Source of the DNA: Flavobacterium branchiarum
Lineage (GTDB): Bacteria > Bacteroidota > Bacteroidia > Flavobacteriales > Flavobacteriaceae
Direction: 5' to 3'
Assembly (NCBI RefSeq): GCF_030409845.1
Contig: NZ_JAUFQQ010000003.1
Coordinates: 1,984,001-2,048,000 of the forward strand
Length of the DNA stretch: 64,000 nt
The notes below the pieces were generated by a model. That model ran no database searches and had not been told where the DNA came from. It worked only from the letters and a program-made list of their open reading frames with translations. This document shows positions 54,191-63,956 of this stretch, piece after piece. A program made the translations under genes and the position numbers. Every line of letters starts with the position of its first letter. Position 1 is the stretch's first letter.

Positions 54191-55459
54191 ATGAGCATTT
54201 TAAGTTTAGTATTAATTAGTTTAGAAATATATGATATGGTATACGATTTTTACAACAACGACAATTCTAATGCTATAAATAGTTTTCGCTCAAAATCTCG
54301 TGAAGATAGAAGTCCTATTTTTTCTGGAAAATTATTTAATGCATCCGAATTTAAAGCTCAAGAATTAAAACTTAAAGTTTTAGAAGAGCGATTTCAGTTT
54401 GCTTTAGAAGCATCAAAGACAGGAGTTTGGGATTGGGATATTAAAACAAATACCGTTTTTTATTCTTCACAATCGTTTAAAATACTTGAAATAAATTCGG
54501 GTGCTACATTCGATAATTCAGAGCGCTGGGACGATATTGTTCATCCAGACGACCTAGAAGAGTATCATGCAACTATTAAGGAGCATTTTGAGAATCATAC
54601 TCCATTTTATGAAAATTATCATAGAGTATTAACGTCTAGTGGTAGATACAAATGGATTCTGGATAGAGGAGAAGTGATAGAGCGCGATAGTGACGGTAAA
54701 CCATTACGAGTTATAGGAACACACACAGACATCACCTCTCAAAAAGAAAAAGAATTAGAATTAGTTAAAACTATGAAACTGTACAGTGAGAAAAACAGTC
54801 AATTGTTGAATTTTTCACATATAGTAGCACATAATTTAAATTCACATGCCGGGAATTTAAAATTGCTTTTAGACATGATTGATACTGGAAATTCAAGTAT
54901 TGAAAATAGTGAGGCTTTTGGTTATTTAAGAACCGTTTCTAATGATTTAAATCAAACAATTACCGATTTATCTCAAATCGTAAACATTCAGAATAATATA
55001 AATATTGAAGTTAAGCCCTTAAATTTAAAAGATTATTTAAAGAAAGTCTTAGATGTTGTTAGCGGGTATAATTATAGAAATTTAGGAACGATTATAAACA
55101 ATATTCCTAAAGACGCAACTATCAATTTTAATCCTGCTTACCTAGAAAGTGTCTTGTTGAATTTCTGCACGAATGCTATTAAATATGCGCATCCAGAGAG
55201 AGAATTAATAATTGAATTCGATTTTTTTATAGAAAAAGGAAAAAAGGTATTGACGATAACCGATAATGGGTTGGGTATAGATTTACAAAAATACGGGCAT
55301 TTGTTATTCGGAATGTATAAAACATTTCATAAACATCAAGACTCACATGGTATTGGCTTATATATTACAAAGAATCAAATAGAATCAATGAATGGAGCTG
55401 TAAGCGTTGAAAGTGCAGTTGGGGTGGGAAGTACGTTTACAGTAACATTCAATGATTAA
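54191..55459 (+). CDS. PAS-domain sensor histidine kinase
   Basis: This 422-aa protein is soluble apart from a short hydrophobic start. A PAS/PAC domain (about 65-185; LEASKTGVWDWDIKTN, WDDIVHPDDLEE and RVIGTHTDIT) precedes a HisKA-like domain with H214 in VAHNLNSHAGNLK, where the canonical proline is replaced. The ATPase domain has NAIKYAHP, DNGLGIDL and HGIGLYITKNQ. It probably senses a cytoplasmic cue such as redox or light through the PAS domain. No response regulator is attached; the nearby NarL-type regulator or another may serve. The YegP gene follows. Confidence 0.9.
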   Translation: MSILSLVLISLEIYDMVYDFYNNDNSNAINSFRSKSREDRSPIFSGKLFNASEFKAQELKLKVLEERFQFALEASKTGVWDWDIKTNTVFYSSQSFKILEINSGATFDNSERWDDIVHPDDLEEYHATIKEHFENHTPFYENYHRVLTSSGRYKWILDRGEVIERDSDGKPLRVIGTHTDITSQKEKELELVKTMKLYSEKNSQLLNFSHIVAHNLNSHAGNLKLLLDMIDTGNSSIENSEAFGYLRTVSNDLNQTITDLSQIVNIQNNINIEVKPLNLKDYLKKVLDVVSGYNYRNLGTIINNIPKDATINFNPAYLESVLLNFCTNAIKYAHPERELIIEFDFFIEKGKKVLTITDNGLGIDLQKYGHLLFGMYKTFHKHQDSHGIGLYITKNQIESMNGAVSVESAVGVGSTFTVTFND

Positions 55460-55503
55460 AATAATAGCATAGCCAAAATATAATACATAATTAATTTAAA
55501 AGA

Positions 55504-55875
55504 ATGGAAAAATTTGTAATTGCAAAAAATGCAAATGATGAGTTTCAATTTTATTTTGTTGACAATAATGGAGATACAATCTTAAGAAGTAGCGGATACA
55601 CTCGAAAATTCATGTGTGAAAAAGGAATTGAATCTGTAAAAACGAATTCGCAAGACAGTACAAAATTCTTTAAAAAAACCATTTCAGATGAAAAAGTTTA
55701 TTTTAATTTGAAAGCTTTTAATGGAAAGATTATCGGAATGAGTAAAATGTATGAAGATAGAATATTGCGCGATCAAGGAATGGATCTTTTAAAAGATAAA
55801 GCATTTAATGCTCCCGTTGAAGATCAAACCAAATCAACGGATATAATTAAAAATATATCTTCTTTAGTATATTAA
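55504..55875 (+). CDS. YegP/DUF1508 family protein
   Basis: This 123-aa protein has two copies of the small DUF1508 beta module: KFVIAKNANDEFQFYFVDNN with SSGYTRKFMCEKGIESVKTN, and VYFNLKAFNGKIIGMSKMYE with LRDQGMDLLKDKA. The E. coli relative YegP is a small stress-associated protein of unknown biochemistry. It follows the PAS kinase by about 45 nt on the same strand, so it may be its downstream partner. Confidence 0.85.
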   Translation: MEKFVIAKNANDEFQFYFVDNNGDTILRSSGYTRKFMCEKGIESVKTNSQDSTKFFKKTISDEKVYFNLKAFNGKIIGMSKMYEDRILRDQGMDLLKDKAFNAPVEDQTKSTDIIKNISSLVY

Positions 55876-55914
55876 TATTTAATTGGTTAAATAACTTACT
55901 TAAATAAGGAGATT

Positions 55915-55947
55915 AAAAAAGCCCTCTAAGATTTCTTAGAGGGCTTT
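55915..55947. terminator. bidirectional terminator between convergent genes
   Basis: The 14-bp stem aaagccctctaaga (55918-55931) pairs with tcttagagggcttt (55934-55947). It is preceded by A6 and followed by ctattt, so it serves the YegP gene and the leftward histone-like gene. Confidence 0.85.
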
Positions 55948-55960
55948 CTATTTAAAAGAA

Positions 55961-56137
55961 TTATTTTTTTGATTCTTCTACAGAAACTTTTCTGAATTCT
56001 TTTAATAATTTCTCTAATTCTAGAGTTGATTTACGAGCTCTTGGTCCTGCTGCTTTCACACCTTTATCCATTAGAGATTCATATTCAGTTTTGAATGTTT
56101 CAAATTCAGTTGCAATTTTGGCGAATAAGTCGTTCAT
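55961..56137 (-). CDS. histone H1-like protein (Hc1 family)
   Basis: This 58-aa ORF (ATG at 56137, TAA at 55961-55963) reads MNDLFAKIATEFETFKTEYE, followed by SLMDKGVKAAGPRARKSTLE and LEKLLKEFRKVSVEESKK. The core KGVKAAGPRARKS matches the KGNKAAGTRVRK motif of the short histone H1-like proteins of Bacteroidetes and chlamydial Hc1. It is a helical, basic, DNA-associated protein. It is below common size limits for automatic calling. It is convergent with YegP and shares the terminator. Confidence 0.88.
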   Translation of the reverse strand: MNDLFAKIATEFETFKTEYESLMDKGVKAAGPRARKSTLELEKLLKEFRKVSVEESKK

Positions 56138-56420
56138 GATATGCTTTTATTTAATTAGAGCGCAAAAGTAAAATTTTGTTTGTAAGAACTATATATTTTG
56201 CTGTTAAAATCATCAATTTTTTTATCTGCTAATATTCTGCCTCAAATTGTTATTATAAACACATAAAAAAGACTAAGTCACTGAAAATAGTACGGTAATT
56301 TATCAGTTTTAATAAACTTTAATAAATTGCATTTTTTCAATTCTTTTCAATCAATGCTGTTTTTTCACTCAATTGTATAAAATTTGCTCTTTTTTTCCTC
56401 TTGAAGGAACAAAAAATCGC

Positions 56421-57449
56421 TTACTCAGCCCTTCTAATTAGCGGAATGACCTTTGTTCCTATTAATTCTATAGCATTCATTAATTGCGTATGTGTTAGCC
56501 CGGCATTATCCATTTGAAAAGTAAATCTCGAAATACCTCCAAGAGCTTCACTATGTCTGATTATTTTTTCTGCTACTTGTTCAGGATCACCAACCACTAA
56601 AACACCTTTGGTATCTATAAGGCTGTCAAACTGAGTTTTCGTAACAGGTGGCCAGCCACGTTCTTTTCCTAACTTAGTCCAGAGTTCGGCATAACCAGGA
56701 TAATAGTTTGCAATTGCTTTATCTGTAGTGTTACCTACATAACCTGGAGAGTGTAATCCAACTTTTAGTTCATTAGTAGCAAACCCAGCAGCCTGACCGG
56801 CTTCTCTGTACAGATCAATGAGTGGACGGAAACGATGTGTTTGCCCTCCAATAACAGCTACCATTAAAGGCAATCCAAGTGTTCCTGCTCTAACAAATGA
56901 CTCAGGAGTGCCACCAACACCCAACCAGATAGGCAATTTTTCTTGCATTGCTCGTGGATAAATAGGAAGGTTGTTTAAGGCTGGGCGAAATTTTCCCGAC
57001 CAACTTACAAATTCATTATCTCTAATTTGAAGTAAAAGTTCTAATTTCTCTTTAAACAATTGATCGTAATCATTCAAATTAAAACCAAACAAGGGGTAGG
57101 CCTCAATAGAGGATCCGCGGCCTACAACAATTTCAGCTCTCCCTTTAGAAATTAAATCGAGTGTAGCAAAACTTTGATATACTCGAACAGGATCGGCGGC
57201 ACTTAAAACGGTTACAGCACTTGATAACCGAATCCGGTTTGTCTTTGCGGCCGCAGCAGCAAGTATAACAGCAGTAGCTGAATCTAAAAATTCCTTTTTG
57301 TGATGCTCGCCAATACCAAATACGTCAAGACCTACTTGATCGGCTAGTTCAATTCTTTGTAATAATTGCTCCATTGCATCTACGCTACTTAGCGTATTGT
57401 TATCCCCGTACATCGCCGAGGCAAAACTGTCTATACCTATTTCCATCAT
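56421..57449 (-). CDS. LLM class flavin-dependent oxidoreductase
   Basis: This 342-aa TIM-barrel protein is of the luciferase-like monooxygenase class: MEIGIDSFASAM, ADQVGLDVFGIGEHH (about 34-48), the RIRLSSAVTVLSAADPVRVY block, DLISKGRAEIVVGRGS, and the VVGDPEQVAEKI closing part. It uses reduced flavin with molecular oxygen, or F420-type cofactors in other groups; here FMN is expected. The substrate is unknown. Its ATG at 57449 is followed by a second Met. The gene is divergent to the downstream lipoprotein gene. Confidence 0.9.
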   Translation of the reverse strand: MMEIGIDSFASAMYGDNNTLSSVDAMEQLLQRIELADQVGLDVFGIGEHHKKEFLDSATAVILAAAAAKTNRIRLSSAVTVLSAADPVRVYQSFATLDLISKGRAEIVVGRGSSIEAYPLFGFNLNDYDQLFKEKLELLLQIRDNEFVSWSGKFRPALNNLPIYPRAMQEKLPIWLGVGGTPESFVRAGTLGLPLMVAVIGGQTHRFRPLIDLYREAGQAAGFATNELKVGLHSPGYVGNTTDKAIANYYPGYAELWTKLGKERGWPPVTKTQFDSLIDTKGVLVVGDPEQVAEKIIRHSEALGGISRFTFQMDNAGLTHTQLMNAIELIGTKVIPLIRRAE

Positions 57450-57722
57450 ACTAGTAAAGATACTAAAATTTACTAAGTATTATTGTAGCGGTTTGTACGT
57501 GTTGGCTAGTCTGCAATGTATTTTTATTGTTATGCTATCGCAAGTTGGTTTACTATCTTTTCTAACATTCAATTATTGCAACTTAATTTATAAACCACTA
57601 GAGAATTCAGAAACAGTGGAGATCTACTTACTTCTTTCCATAGAATGGCACAATATTTGTTTTTAAGGTTACAAGGAAAGTTCCTTACAAACAATAAAAT
57701 TAATTTGATAATATTATATAAA

Positions 57723-58094
57723 ATGAGAAAAGTACAATTAGCTGGTGCTATTATGTTTGCATCCTTAATCATTACATCTTGTAAAAACGAATCTAAGGAA
57801 ACTGTAGCTGACAAAGATTCAACTACTTTGACGACTATTGAGCCCGCACCATTAGAAGAAATTATTACAGATACTGTTACTAATAGCGAAGGAATTCAAT
57901 TAATCACAAATTTTAACAACGCAAAAGGTACACTGACCATTGATTTGAGTGGAGAAAAAATTGAAATGGTTCAAGACACTATGGCTTCGGGTGTAAAAGC
58001 TCATAATGACAAGTATGAGTACACTAATTGGCACGGTGAGACAGAACTTAAAAAAGACGGTAAGGTTGTTTTCTTTTCTAAAGATAAAGAATAA
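57723..58094 (+). CDS. small lipoprotein of unknown function
   Basis: This 123-aa protein is read from the ATG at 57723, not from an upstream in-frame ATG at 57645. The inner start gives a lipoprotein signal (LAGAIMFASLIITSC, C19) and the upstream part is not signal-like. The mature chain is acidic and polar (KNESKETVADKDSTTLTTIE), then a small beta-rich part (GTLTIDLSGEKIEMVQDT, KYEYTNWHGETELKKDGK). It looks like the family of small MliC-like or lysozyme-inhibitor-like lipoproteins, but I would not assign it. Confidence 0.75.
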   Translation: MRKVQLAGAIMFASLIITSCKNESKETVADKDSTTLTTIEPAPLEEIITDTVTNSEGIQLITNFNNAKGTLTIDLSGEKIEMVQDTMASGVKAHNDKYEYTNWHGETELKKDGKVVFFSKDKE

Positions 58095-58148
58095 GCTGTT
58101 TTTAATATCTCAAATATCTATTTAACAACTGTTAGATATGAAATCTTT

Positions 58149-58192
58149 TAAAAAGTGGAACCTAGGTACATACCTAAATTCCACTTTTTTTT
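58149..58192 (+). terminator. terminator after the lipoprotein gene
   Basis: Stem aaaaagtgga (from 58150) pairs with tccacttttt; inside it ctaggta/tacctaa form a second stem; then T8. Confidence 0.8.
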
Positions 58193-58310
58193 ATTAATTA
58201 TTTGTTATTAAAAAATTGCCACAAACAGCTTTTTTATTAATAAGCCACAATTAGTTATTATTTAGTCGAAAATTAGTATTAATTTTTATATAGAATTATT
58301 CTAAATAATT

Positions 58311-58340
58311 TTTGTTAAAGGATTAATAATTTTATATTTG
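58311..58340 (+). promoter_or_regulatory. Bacteroidetes promoter of the TonB siderophore-type receptor gene
   Basis: TTTG at 58311-58314 and TATATTTG at 58333-58340 with an 18-nt spacer fit the Bacteroidetes consensus (TTTG, 17-19 nt, TAnnTTTG). The ATG lies 54 nt downstream. This is the best promoter of the window. Confidence 0.75.
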
Positions 58341-58394
58341 CCTTGTTTTTATTTAGAATGAATAAAAACAATTAATTAGCCAAATTTAAAATTG

Positions 58395-60773
58395 ATGAAA
58401 TATCATAATTCAAAACCGACATGGTTCGTCTTACTAATTAGTTTCCTATTTTCATTTCTAATTGGTTTTGCCCAACAAAATCAAGGGAAAATAAAAGGAC
58501 AAATAACCACCTCTGATGGAAAACCTGTTGCTGGTGTAACTATTATTCTTAAAGTTTCAAAATTCAGTACTACTACAAAAGCCGACGGTAGTTTTAAATT
58601 TGATAAAGTGGGTAGTAACATCTATACAATACAAGCATCTTTAAAAGGATATGAGACCATTGAACAGGAGGTTAGTGTATCACAAAACGGAATAACAACT
58701 CTTAGTTTATTATTAAAAGCATCTAATAAGGAGCAAGTAAATGATAGTTCTCAATTAGATGAGATTATTGTCTCTGCCAGTAGAAAGGTAGAAACATTAT
58801 CAAAAACACCATCATCTGTAACAGTAATTAATGCAAAGGATATTGACAACTTATCTATAGTAAGTCCAAATATTGCTAATATAATTGCTTATGCGGTACC
58901 TGGTTTAGGTTCAGCTACAAATAATACGGGTAATTATGGCCAAACTCTAAGAGGAAGAAATCCATTAGTACTTATAGATGGTATTCCGCAATCAACACCT
59001 TTAAAATCAGCAGGTAGAGAAATGCGATCAATCGACCCTTCGGTTATAGAACGTATTGAGGTAATTAAAGGCGCTACTGCTATTTACGGGAATGGGGCCG
59101 ATGGAGGTTTAATTAATTACATCACAAAATCAGGTAAAACACAAAAGAAATTTGCTGGATACAGTGAAGCTGGTACTAATGGAAACATTAAAGGTGATAG
59201 TGTTATTGGATACCGACTTTTACAACAGTTTTATGGAAAAATAAAGAAGTTCAATTATTTCATTGGAGGTGTTTATGAAAAAACAGGCGTTTTTCGTGAT
59301 GCAGAAGGTGAAGTTATCTCTCCTGAATATGGATTAGGCGAAACTAAAACATACAATGTGTTTTCTAAACTAGGATATGATTTAACAGATAAGCAAAGAA
59401 TTGACTTCATGTATAATTATTTTAGTTCTAATCAAGATTCAGATTTTGTACTTAAAAATGGGGTTTACGGCGTTAGTCCAGCCATAGGTGTATTAGGTAA
59501 CAGATTAGGAGCAGATGAAGGTACTCGGTACAATCATAATATGAACCTACAGTATACAAACAAAGAAATTTTTGGAAGAACTAATTTAACAGCCAACTTA
59601 TATTATCAGGATTTCTTGACTATTTTTTCAAATTCAGCTTTCTTCTACGGCTCAGGACAGTCACAAACAGCCTCTACCAAAAAAGGATTAAGAGTTTACT
59701 TAAACACACCGTTTACAGTTTCTTCTTCTGTTTCTGGTGATGTTACTTATGGTTTTGATTTACTAAATGATAAAACAAATCAAAAATTAGTAGATGGTAG
59801 AATTTGGGTTCCAAACATCGATATGGTTAATATTGCACCTTATGCACAATTATCTACACAGCTATTTGGCGATTGGACCTTAAAAGCAGGCTTGCGTGCA
59901 GAAAACATAAAAATTAACATAGACGACTACAAAACTCTTGCTACTGGCGCTAATGGAGCAGGAAGTATAGCTGTAGAAGGAGGTGAACTTAATTATGATG
60001 CTTTCGTAATTAATGCAGGTTTAAGATATTCTAAGTTTAAATTCTTTAATCCTTTTGTAAGTTTTTCTCAAGCATTCTCCATATTTGATTTAGGTAGAGT
60101 GCTAACTGCTGCAAAACAAGACGCAATATCAAAATTAGAAACAGAACCAATTATCGTTAATAATTATGAAGGCGGTTTTAGTAGTCAATTAGGGAAGTTA
60201 AATCTTAGCGCTTCTTATTATTATAGTACTTCTAAACTCGGAACCAACCTGATTCAAGTCGATGGTTTCTTACTTGCCGAACGTTTACCTGAGCGAGTTT
60301 GGGGTTACGAAGTGCAATTAGATTACCAATTAATTAAAGAACTTACGATAGGTGGAAATTATGCTTATGTGCAAGGTAGAGGAGACAAAGATGATGACGG
60401 ACATTTTTATGGCGACAATGATATTTATTTAAAGTCGAATAGAATACCGCCAGTTAAAGTGACTAGTTATGTGAAATTTGGAAACGAACGATTAAATATT
60501 GAAGTGTATTGGATGTATGTTGGTGATCGTGATTATTTTAAACCTAATGCCAAAGGTGCTTATGCTATTGGAGAAGGGCCAATAAAATCATTTAACTTAT
60601 GGAACTTGGCCACTGCTTATAAAGTAACAAGCCAAATTAGACTGAAACTTGGTATTGAAAATCTTCTAAACTCATCATATTATACAACAACTTCTCAATT
60701 TTTTGGTACTAATGCTAATTATACGAGAGGAAACGGTACAAGATTTAATTTAGCTGTTGGGTATAGTTTTTAA
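58395..60773 (+). CDS. TonB-dependent siderophore-type receptor
   Basis: This 792-aa receptor is read from the ATG at 58395, one codon after a TTG. It has a signal peptide (ending LIGFAQ), a CarboxypepD_reg-like domain (about 35-115; GQITTSDGKPVAGVTI), the TonB plug (QLDEIIVSASRKVETLSKTP, a TonB-box-like VSASRK, LRGRNPLVLIDGIPQSTPLK, IEVIKGATAIYGNGADGGLI) and a barrel ending FNLAVGYSF. The plug and the gap-free match to ferric-siderophore receptors suggest iron-chelate uptake. No Fur box was recognised. It stands alone. Confidence 0.9.
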   Translation: MKYHNSKPTWFVLLISFLFSFLIGFAQQNQGKIKGQITTSDGKPVAGVTIILKVSKFSTTTKADGSFKFDKVGSNIYTIQASLKGYETIEQEVSVSQNGITTLSLLLKASNKEQVNDSSQLDEIIVSASRKVETLSKTPSSVTVINAKDIDNLSIVSPNIANIIAYAVPGLGSATNNTGNYGQTLRGRNPLVLIDGIPQSTPLKSAGREMRSIDPSVIERIEVIKGATAIYGNGADGGLINYITKSGKTQKKFAGYSEAGTNGNIKGDSVIGYRLLQQFYGKIKKFNYFIGGVYEKTGVFRDAEGEVISPEYGLGETKTYNVFSKLGYDLTDKQRIDFMYNYFSSNQDSDFVLKNGVYGVSPAIGVLGNRLGADEGTRYNHNMNLQYTNKEIFGRTNLTANLYYQDFLTIFSNSAFFYGSGQSQTASTKKGLRVYLNTPFTVSSSVSGDVTYGFDLLNDKTNQKLVDGRIWVPNIDMVNIAPYAQLSTQLFGDWTLKAGLRAENIKINIDDYKTLATGANGAGSIAVEGGELNYDAFVINAGLRYSKFKFFNPFVSFSQAFSIFDLGRVLTAAKQDAISKLETEPIIVNNYEGGFSSQLGKLNLSASYYYSTSKLGTNLIQVDGFLLAERLPERVWGYEVQLDYQLIKELTIGGNYAYVQGRGDKDDDGHFYGDNDIYLKSNRIPPVKVTSYVKFGNERLNIEVYWMYVGDRDYFKPNAKGAYAIGEGPIKSFNLWNLATAYKVTSQIRLKLGIENLLNSSYYTTTSQFFGTNANYTRGNGTRFNLAVGYSF

Positions 60774-61123
60774 AAAAAACTATTAGGTACTTGATTTTAA
60801 AAAGAAAACGTTGAAAGAAATACTTTCAATGTTTTCAATTATATAGCGCTAATAAAAATCATTTTTATTATAAGATCGCTATGAAGTTTTAATTGTAAAA
60901 AAAATGAATTGTTATTAATTATTGCATTAGCGATTCTATGACAAAGTCAACGTTTATAGGCTATAAAAGTGATTTTTGTTTAGGGTTTTAATAAAAAACC
61001 TTATATTTTTATACTATAAATTATAACCAATAATTATTTAAAAAATAACTAGCTATTGAGCTGTGTATTTGTTACAAAAAGAACTTAACAATAGTGTTGA
61101 GTATAATTTTAGAAAACAGTCTT

Positions 61124-61513
61124 ATGAAAATGAACAAAGAAATTTTAAGAAGCATTGCCCTTTTTGTATTTTTCCTTTGCACAGCAATTACTGCAGTAGC
61201 TCAGAATAAAGTTGATACTAATATTATGCTAAATAATGATGAAATGGAAGGTAACATTGTATTGATAAAAGATGATATCATTAAATTCGCTGATAAAGGA
61301 CAGGCGTATGAATATGTGTTTAAAAAGTCTGAAATAAAAGTAATTGTATTTGCAAGTGGCAGAATACTGGAAATTAGTAAAGATGTGAATCCTGAAATAG
61401 TCTCGAACTCGACTATTGCTAAAGGAAGAAAAGGAAAAATTGCAATAACACCAGTTGAATTCGTAACCAATAATCCTTCGGCTAATTTCAACTCAATGGA
61501 AGAACAATTATAG
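61124..61513 (+). CDS. small exported protein of unknown function
   Basis: This 129-aa protein starts at the ATG at 61124 (an upstream GTG is less likely because the segment after 61124 has a clean signal peptide: ILRSIALFVFFLCTAITAVA, cleaved before QNK). The rest is a short beta-rich domain (ADKGQAYEYVFKKSEIKVIV, then FASGRILEIS) reminiscent of SH3-like or PKD-like fragments, with a polar tail. I do not recognise a family. A strong palindromic terminator follows. Confidence 0.65.
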   Translation: MKMNKEILRSIALFVFFLCTAITAVAQNKVDTNIMLNNDEMEGNIVLIKDDIIKFADKGQAYEYVFKKSEIKVIVFASGRILEISKDVNPEIVSNSTIAKGRKGKIAITPVEFVTNNPSANFNSMEEQL

Positions 61514-61556
61514 ATATAAAGTTGTGATTCGACTAAAGAGGAAAACACTTAAATAT

Positions 61557-61604
61557 AAAAAAAAACAGCTTAATTTTAACGTTAAAATTAAGCTGTTTTT
61601 TTTT
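61557..61604 (+). terminator. strong palindromic terminator
   Basis: A perfect palindrome (aaaaacagcttaattttaac at 61561-61580 with its exact reverse complement to 61600) flanked by A and T runs. It can serve both strands. Confidence 0.88.
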
Positions 61605-61928
61605 ATTAATATCAATAGTGAGTTTTTATTTAATCAAAAATATTCATCAAATGAGTTAATGTATTTAATTTAAATGCAACATCTATATTATCAATCTATT
61701 AAATCACTTTATGTTAAGTAAATTATTAATATTTTATCAGAATAGAATATCTATCAAAATCGCACATTTTTGTCATTCATTTTGCACTAATTTTTAATAG
61801 TAATTCGCTTTTTTCTTTACTAATAAATTTATGTCGAAAACGATAAAATATTTTTTACGTATCAACATATGTAAATGCATTTGTTTTTTTTACTTCTGAA
61901 ATTTGCATTTCAATTATAAATAAAAAAA

Positions 61929-62744
61929 ATGAAAACACTATTTTTTACAACACTATTACTTGCTTCGTCATTAGCAATTTCTGCTCAAGATATTATTCAT
62001 AAAAAAATATTCAGTGCAAAAATGAATAAGGATATTGAAACTGTAATAATCACACCTAAACTTAAAAAAGGAGCAACCTATAAAACTGTTTATATACTCC
62101 ACGGTTATAGCGGAAATCCCGATAGAACTTACACAAAAGATATTCCAGATCTTGTTAGTAAATCTGAAATGTACCAAACCATCTATGTTTTACCCAATGG
62201 AAATTTTAATAGTTGGTATGTAGATAGTCCTGTTGATAAAACTTCACAATATCAAACTTTTATCGGAAAAGAATTGGTGGAATATATAGATTCTAATTAT
62301 CCATCAATTAAAAATAGAAAATTTAGAGGAATTTTAGGTTGGAGCATGGGCGGTTATGGGGCAACAAATATTGGAATAACTTATAAAAATACTTTTTCAA
62401 TTGTCGGAAGTACTTGTGGAGCAATTGATTTTAATCGTTTTGGAGAAAACTTTCACAATTATCAAGTAGACAAGTTTCTGGGAGAGTATAAAAATTTACC
62501 TCAGGAATATTTAACTTTTAATAAAGCTGATAAAATGAAAGAATCAAATCAATTTTATTACTTTGATTGCGGCACAGAAGATGGTCAAATGATTGATATG
62601 AATAGGGATTTTCATCAACTTTTAACCAATCAAAAAATTGAGCATTTTTACATTGAATCTCGTGGAGGACATGACACTAATTATTGGAGTAAAGCACTGT
62701 CTAATCAATTAGCTTTATTTGAAAATCAATTTAATATCCAATAA
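61929..62744 (+). CDS. secreted esterase (esterase D-like, XynC/PF00756 type)
   Basis: This 271-aa protein has a signal peptide (1-19, SAQ) and an esterase D/feruloyl-esterase fold: TVYILHGYSGNPDRTY (39-54), YVLPNGNFNSWYVDSP, the nucleophile elbow GWSMGGYGA (S about 143), the acid in YFDCGTEDGQM and the base in ESRGGHDTNYW. Such exported enzymes cleave acyl groups from plant polysaccharide or small esters. It is monocistronic, with a terminator. Confidence 0.88.
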   Translation: MKTLFFTTLLLASSLAISAQDIIHKKIFSAKMNKDIETVIITPKLKKGATYKTVYILHGYSGNPDRTYTKDIPDLVSKSEMYQTIYVLPNGNFNSWYVDSPVDKTSQYQTFIGKELVEYIDSNYPSIKNRKFRGILGWSMGGYGATNIGITYKNTFSIVGSTCGAIDFNRFGENFHNYQVDKFLGEYKNLPQEYLTFNKADKMKESNQFYYFDCGTEDGQMIDMNRDFHQLLTNQKIEHFYIESRGGHDTNYWSKALSNQLALFENQFNIQ

Positions 62745-62808
62745 ATTAAAAATTGAAAATTTATTCTTGTTTTTGAATCTACGAAGTAGTAGGTAGTAAA
62801 ATTAAAAT

Positions 62809-62858
62809 AAAAAAACACTACAGATTTGCTATGGCAAATACAACGTAGTGTTTTTTTT
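62809..62858. terminator. bidirectional terminator between convergent genes
   Basis: Outer stem aaaaaacacta (62810-62820) pairs with tagtgtttttt; an inner atttgc/gcaaat stem sits between; A and T runs flank both sides. It serves the esterase and the leftward DUF1810 gene. Confidence 0.8.
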
Positions 62859-62885
62859 GAGTAAATAATCTATTGTAATACTGCT

Positions 62886-63350
62886 TTATAACAGTGTAGT
62901 TGTTTCAATAGATTCCTTTATAATTGAATTAATAATGGACAAGGTAAGAGGATCTTTTTCTCCAGAGAAGAAGGCGTCCAGTACGTGCTGAAAAATTGGG
63001 TTGCTATTTTCTACCATGGTAAAAAGAGTCATCGAAGAGCGTAGCTTTCGTGATTCTAACTCTCCAAGGATAGATTCAATAGATTTCATTTTAAAAGTCA
63101 AAATCAATTCTGAGATCTCAATAAGATGCTTACCTAAAATCGGGTGAGCAACAAAATCTGTAGCTTCATTTAAATCTGTAATAGCATAAAATTTAGAAGT
63201 ATCGCTAGTGCCTAATCCTACAATTTGAGGGAAGATAAACCACATCCAGTGGGTTTCTTTTTTTCCCTTTTTTATTTCAGAAAGAGCAGTAAGATACAAC
63301 TGGTTTTGTGCTTCTAAAAAGCGGATTAAATCTTTGTTTGTGTTTGGCAT
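62886..63350 (-). CDS. DUF1810 family protein
   Basis: This 154-aa protein is read from the ATG at 63350 (an upstream in-frame ATG at 63383 would add 11 unconserved residues). It has the DUF1810 pattern: LIRFLEAQNQLYLTALSEIK, a KKETHWMWFIFPQIVGLGTS block (the HWMWFIFPQ motif is the family hallmark), a YAITDLNEATDF segment, and a final FFSGEKDPLTLSI. The family is often called calpastatin-like in databases; its function is unknown. Confidence 0.9.
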   Translation of the reverse strand: MPNTNKDLIRFLEAQNQLYLTALSEIKKGKKETHWMWFIFPQIVGLGTSDTSKFYAITDLNEATDFVAHPILGKHLIEISELILTFKMKSIESILGELESRKLRSSMTLFTMVENSNPIFQHVLDAFFSGEKDPLTLSIINSIIKESIETTTLL

Positions 63351-63453
63351 TATAATATCATGTTGGGTAAAAAAAGAGTGCAAAAGTACTTAAAAATATA
63401 GGTAAATCCAAATCAAAGACGCAGGTAGTGTGTGTTTTATGATGAAGTAGTGT

Positions 63454-63619
63454 AATATCTTACTTTAATTGTTGTATAAAATAACTTCAATTCTTAGTTG
63501 TAATTCAATAGTAAAATTACTCTAATTGTGACTTCATAACACCAATTGAAACTCCCTTGTATTCTTACTATGTTCACTTTATTTTTAAGTTCATGAACAC
63601 TACAAATATCTTACTTTAA
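63454..63619 (+). repeat. direct 15-bp repeat upstream of the riboswitch
   Basis: aatatcttactttaa occurs at 63454-63468 and again at 63605-63619, 151 nt apart, in a gap without genes (63351-63723). The role is unknown. Confidence 0.5.
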
Positions 63620-63723
63620 CCATTTATAGATTTCCTATTATTATTGATGATTTTAATGTGAAAATTGTAATTTTATTAGATAACAATTATTTTTTATGAA
63701 GTATAGTTATATCTTTACCTAAA

Positions 63724-63908
63724 ATTTTGGTCTATTTTTTCTTAATAATTTAAGCAAAAATAGTTAAAAGGGAATCAGGTGTAAATCCTGAACAGGCCCG
63801 CTACTGTAAGTTCTATATAAGTCTTTAAACGTTACTTATGTCACTGTTTGCTCCAGCAAATGGGAAGGCAGTTTTAAAGATAGAATAAGTCAGGAGACCT
63901 GCCAAAAT
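63724..63908 (+). ncRNA. cobalamin (B12) riboswitch
   Basis: The conserved parts are all present: the aagggaatcaggtgtaaatc region, CAGGCCCGCTACTGTAAG (63801-63818), TGGGAAGGCAG near 63861, and the B12 box AGTCAGGAGACCTGCC at 63888-63903. Closing helix P1 forms between attttggt (63724-63731) and gccaaaat (63901-63908). It binds adenosyl- or related cobalamin and represses the downstream gene when bound. The gene lies past the right edge; a B12 receptor (BtuB-like) or a cobalamin enzyme alternative is expected. Confidence 0.96.
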
Positions 63909-63956
63909 CACATAGTTTAAAACTTTCGAGGAACAAAGTTGAAGAACAAGAAAACA

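Noticed and set aside
57569..57814. An 81-codon minus-strand frame overlapping the lipoprotein start
   Set aside because: It is antisense to the lipoprotein signal region and has no gene-like features.
61557..61604. Possible origin or attachment site because of a perfect palindrome
   Set aside because: Flanking A and T runs and its position after a gene fit a terminator; nothing phage-like is near.
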